From Pyrococcus kukulkanii (GTDB lineage Archaea; Methanobacteriota_B; Thermococci; Thermococcales; Thermococcaceae): DNA of 64,000 nucleotides. Positions 61,816 through 64,000 of the stretch are shown here, one piece after another. The position numbers and the translations under genes were made by a program. Under the pieces are notes generated by a model that had not been told where the DNA came from, did no database searches, and saw only the letters and a list, made by a program, of their open reading frames with translations. The stretch is from positions 434,001 to 498,000 of the forward strand of contig NZ_CP010835.1 of the NCBI RefSeq assembly GCF_001577775.1. The letters are read 5' to 3'. The stretch's first letter is position 1, and the number at the start of each line of letters is the position of its first letter.

Positions 61816-63663
61816 GTGAAGAAGTTACTCATGGGAAATGAGGCCATAGCCCACGGTGCATTAGAGGCTGGAATCGCGTTCGCTACCGGTTATCCTGGGA
61901 CCCCCTCAACTGAGGTTATCGAAACTATAGCGAGGTTAAAACCAGAGGTTTTTGCTGAATGGGCGCCAAACGAGAAGGTGGCGTTAGAGGAGGCCGCCGG
62001 AGTTTCGTACGCTGGACTTAGGAGCTTAGTAACTATGAAGTGCGTGGGCTTAAACGTTGCTGCAGACCCCTTGATGAGCCTCGCCTATTCCGGTGTAGAG
62101 GGAGGTCTTGTAATCCTTGTAGCGGATGATCCTGGGCCACATACGAGCCAGACCGAACAGGATGACAGGTACTACGGCAAGATATCCCTCCTACCAGTTC
62201 TAGAACCATATGATCCCCAGGAGGCTCACGATTTAATAATCTATGCCTACGAGCTAAGTGAGAAGTACAAGGTCCCTGTTATATTTAGGACTACCACGAG
62301 GGTTAACCACACAACAGCTGACGTTGAAGTTGGGGAGTTCAAGGAATTAAAGAGGGAGCCGAAGTTCAAGAAGGACATAGAGAGGTACGTTAGGGCGAGC
62401 ATGGAGGGCAACAGGAAGAGGCATCAATGGCTGAATGAGACCCTAAGGAAGATCGAGGAAGAGTTTAACTCGATGCCCTTCAACTGGATTGAGGGTGATG
62501 GAAAAGTCGGAATAGTTGTCGAGGGAGCGCCGTACAATTACGTTAAGGAGGTAATTCCATCCCTGGGAGAGGACTTTAAGATACTCAAGCTCTCAACCCC
62601 GCATCCACTCCCAAGAAAGCTCGTTCTTGACTTCCTTAAGGACGTCGAGAAAGTGATAGTAATCGAAGAGGGGGCACCCTTCCTGGAGGAGGAGATAAAG
62701 GTTGTTGCTTATGAGGCCGGACTTCACGTCCCAATATACGGGAAGAGGACCGGGCATCTGCCCTTAGAGGGAGAACTAAATCCAAGGCTAGTGAAAAATG
62801 CCATGTTGAAGATCCTTGGAAAGGAGAAGGAAGAAGTGGAGATGCCCCAGGAGGTCAGAGAGGCGGAAGCGTTAGCCCCCAAGAGACCTCCAGTTATGTG
62901 CCCCGGCTGTCCCCACAGGGGTAGCTATAGGGCATTGTTGGATGCCCTAAGAGAGCTTGGCTTCGGAAAGTTCGACGTTCCGGTTCACGGCGACATAGGC
63001 TGTTATGCCCTCTCCCTATTGCCGCCCCTCGAAGCAATATGGACTGAGTTCGTCATGGGTGCCAGCATAAGCCTTGCCAATGGACAAAGCGTGGCAATGG
63101 GCAAGAAGATAGTTGCAACGATAGGAGACTCAACTTTCTTCCACAACGGAATTCAGCCGTTGATAGATGCGGTCTATAAGAACCTCGACGTTCTAGTGCT
63201 AATTCTCGATAATAGAACGACGGCAATGACGGGTCATCAGCCCCACCCAGGAACCGGGGGCAGCGAAACTGGAAGGAAGTTCCAGGAGATTGATATCGAG
63301 GCCTTGGTTAAGGCAATTGGAGTTAAGTACGTTAAAACCGTTGATCCCTACGATCTCAAGGCGACGAAGGAAGCGATAAAGGAGGCCATGAAGGTTAAGG
63401 GACCCGCGGTAATTATAGCCAAGAGGGAGTGCGTAATTCCGGTGATAAGGAGGGGTGAAATCGGAGAGATACCACTGGTAATAGAGGACAAGTGTACGGG
63501 CTGTAAGGCATGTATTCTCCTGACTGGCTGTCCAGCGTTGGTCTACGACCCAGAAACGAGGAAGGTAAGAATTGACAATCTGATATGCACGGGCTGTGGA
63601 ATCTGCAACCAGACCTGTCCATTTGACGCTATAAAGTTCCCAAGTAAAACCGAAAAATCTTAG
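61816..63663 (+). CDS. iorA: Indolepyruvate ferredoxin oxidoreductase, alpha subunit
   Basis: 615 aa, GTG start. Oxidatively decarboxylates aryl pyruvates from aromatic amino acids to aryl-acyl-CoA, reducing ferredoxin. N-terminal FATGYPGTPSTEV; TPP-binding region GDIGCYAL and GDSTFFHNG near residues 395-440; two [4Fe-4S] motifs at the end, CTGCKACILLTGCP and CTGCGICNQTCP. The first motif is a variant spacing. The beta subunit gene iorB is not found in the next 340 bp. Confidence 0.93.
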   Translation: MKKLLMGNEAIAHGALEAGIAFATGYPGTPSTEVIETIARLKPEVFAEWAPNEKVALEEAAGVSYAGLRSLVTMKCVGLNVAADPLMSLAYSGVEGGLVILVADDPGPHTSQTEQDDRYYGKISLLPVLEPYDPQEAHDLIIYAYELSEKYKVPVIFRTTTRVNHTTADVEVGEFKELKREPKFKKDIERYVRASMEGNRKRHQWLNETLRKIEEEFNSMPFNWIEGDGKVGIVVEGAPYNYVKEVIPSLGEDFKILKLSTPHPLPRKLVLDFLKDVEKVIVIEEGAPFLEEEIKVVAYEAGLHVPIYGKRTGHLPLEGELNPRLVKNAMLKILGKEKEEVEMPQEVREAEALAPKRPPVMCPGCPHRGSYRALLDALRELGFGKFDVPVHGDIGCYALSLLPPLEAIWTEFVMGASISLANGQSVAMGKKIVATIGDSTFFHNGIQPLIDAVYKNLDVLVLILDNRTTAMTGHQPHPGTGGSETGRKFQEIDIEALVKAIGVKYVKTVDPYDLKATKEAIKEAMKVKGPAVIIAKRECVIPVIRRGEIGEIPLVIEDKCTGCKACILLTGCPALVYDPETRKVRIDNLICTGCGICNQTCPFDAIKFPSKTEKS

Positions 63664-64000
63664 ATACCCTTCCTGCTCTCTTGTTATTTTTATTAACCCT
63701 ACATGAGCTGTGGAAAAGAGAAAATATTTGTTCTACGCTGATTGGAAGTGTTTAGTAATTCTTCGTTATTAAATGGCAGTAAGTTACACGAATTGGATGA
63801 TAATGTTACGAAAATTTTTCGATGAAAATTAGAAATGTTTTTAAGAGTAGATTCACGCTAGAATACCGAGAAAAATTGTTAGAACGCAAAGAAAAGCTAA
63901 TTTTATCTTATTATAAGTAAAACGTCCTTTATAATGGCGTAGCTTCTAGAATTAAGCGAAAATAAAAGTGGACAAGAAAACGTCTTACAAGCCTTTTTGC
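63664..64000. other. Terminal intergenic stretch
   Basis: About 340 bp, AT-rich, without a supported gene or recognisable RNA. iorB, often adjacent to iorA, does not begin here. Confidence 0.6.

Noticed and set aside
1-64000. CRISPR array
   Set aside because: No series of regularly spaced 25-40-bp repeats was found; repeats present are single pairs or short operators.
1-64000. Insertion sequences
   Set aside because: No transposase-like protein or terminal inverted repeats with target duplications were recognised; the abrB repeats are direct and lie in coding sequence.

Overview
The window reads as chromosome of a hyperthermophilic euryarchaeon of the Thermococcales, most likely Pyrococcus. 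The evidence is the mannosylglycerate operon (mpgS, mpgP, manC, phosphohexomutase), a tungsten-cofactor radical SAM maturase beside a MoaD-like protein, a DacZ-type diadenylate cyclase, type 2 IPP isomerase, archaeal TyrRS, IorA, strong GGTG/GGAGGTG ribosome binding sites and TATA-type promoters. I cannot name the species from sequence alone.

Layout. 1-17.9 kb is ordinary core chromosome: mannosylglycerate synthesis, MoaD/radical SAM, c-di-AMP synthase, UbiX, an Lrp regulator, a CYTH protein, TyrRS, GlmM/BtpA, TatD, the feoA-feoB-feoC iron uptake operon and IPP isomerase. 18-22.3 kb is an AT-rich accessory stretch with a possible structured RNA, a McrBC type IV restriction system and a MazG-like pyrophosphohydrolase. 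22.37-52.71 kb is an integrated element of about 30.3 kb inserted in the 3' half of tRNA-Ala(CGC). It is bounded by a 48-bp tRNA-derived core and by the two halves of an SSV-type integrase: int(C) at left, int(N) at right. Its organisation resembles the pT26-2/TKV family of Thermococcales. 52.7-64 kb returns to chromosome: a membrane protein, two radical SAM proteins with a probable C/D sRNA between them, a DtxR-like regulator, a purine permease with MTA phosphorylase, tRNA-Arg(CCG), a decayed GT-C membrane protein, an amidohydrolase and iorA.

Element modules, left to right: int(C), a small RHH-like protein and a GT-C-like membrane protein (22.3-25.0); a co-directional envelope module of about ten secreted or membrane proteins (25.1-34.0); a HerA/VirB4-like ATPase with two soluble partners (34.2-36.5); a leftward nuclease-like gene and a transglutaminase-like protein (36.5-39.0); a membrane protein and a HicB/HicA-like pair (39.2-41.8); a block of membrane and coiled-coil genes lying between two AbrB genes whose 5' ends are an identical 73-bp repeat (42.5-48.1); and a right-hand module of short overlapping genes (48.4-52.4) with two DNA-binding proteins behind tandem palindromic operators, a GINS (Gins23)-like protein, a PD-(D/E)XK-like protein and a winged helix, ending in int(N).

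Points most worth attention: the GINS-like gene on a mobile element; a second, diverged int(N) remnant left of the left attachment site, implying an earlier integration at the same tRNA; an LSm-like gene interrupted at a G10 tract; the fused HicB-like gene; the exact abrB repeat; and matching DtxR-type palindromes upstream of feoA and of the dtxR-like gene. Several reading-frame breaks fall in homopolymers, so sequencing error must be excluded before they are called biological.
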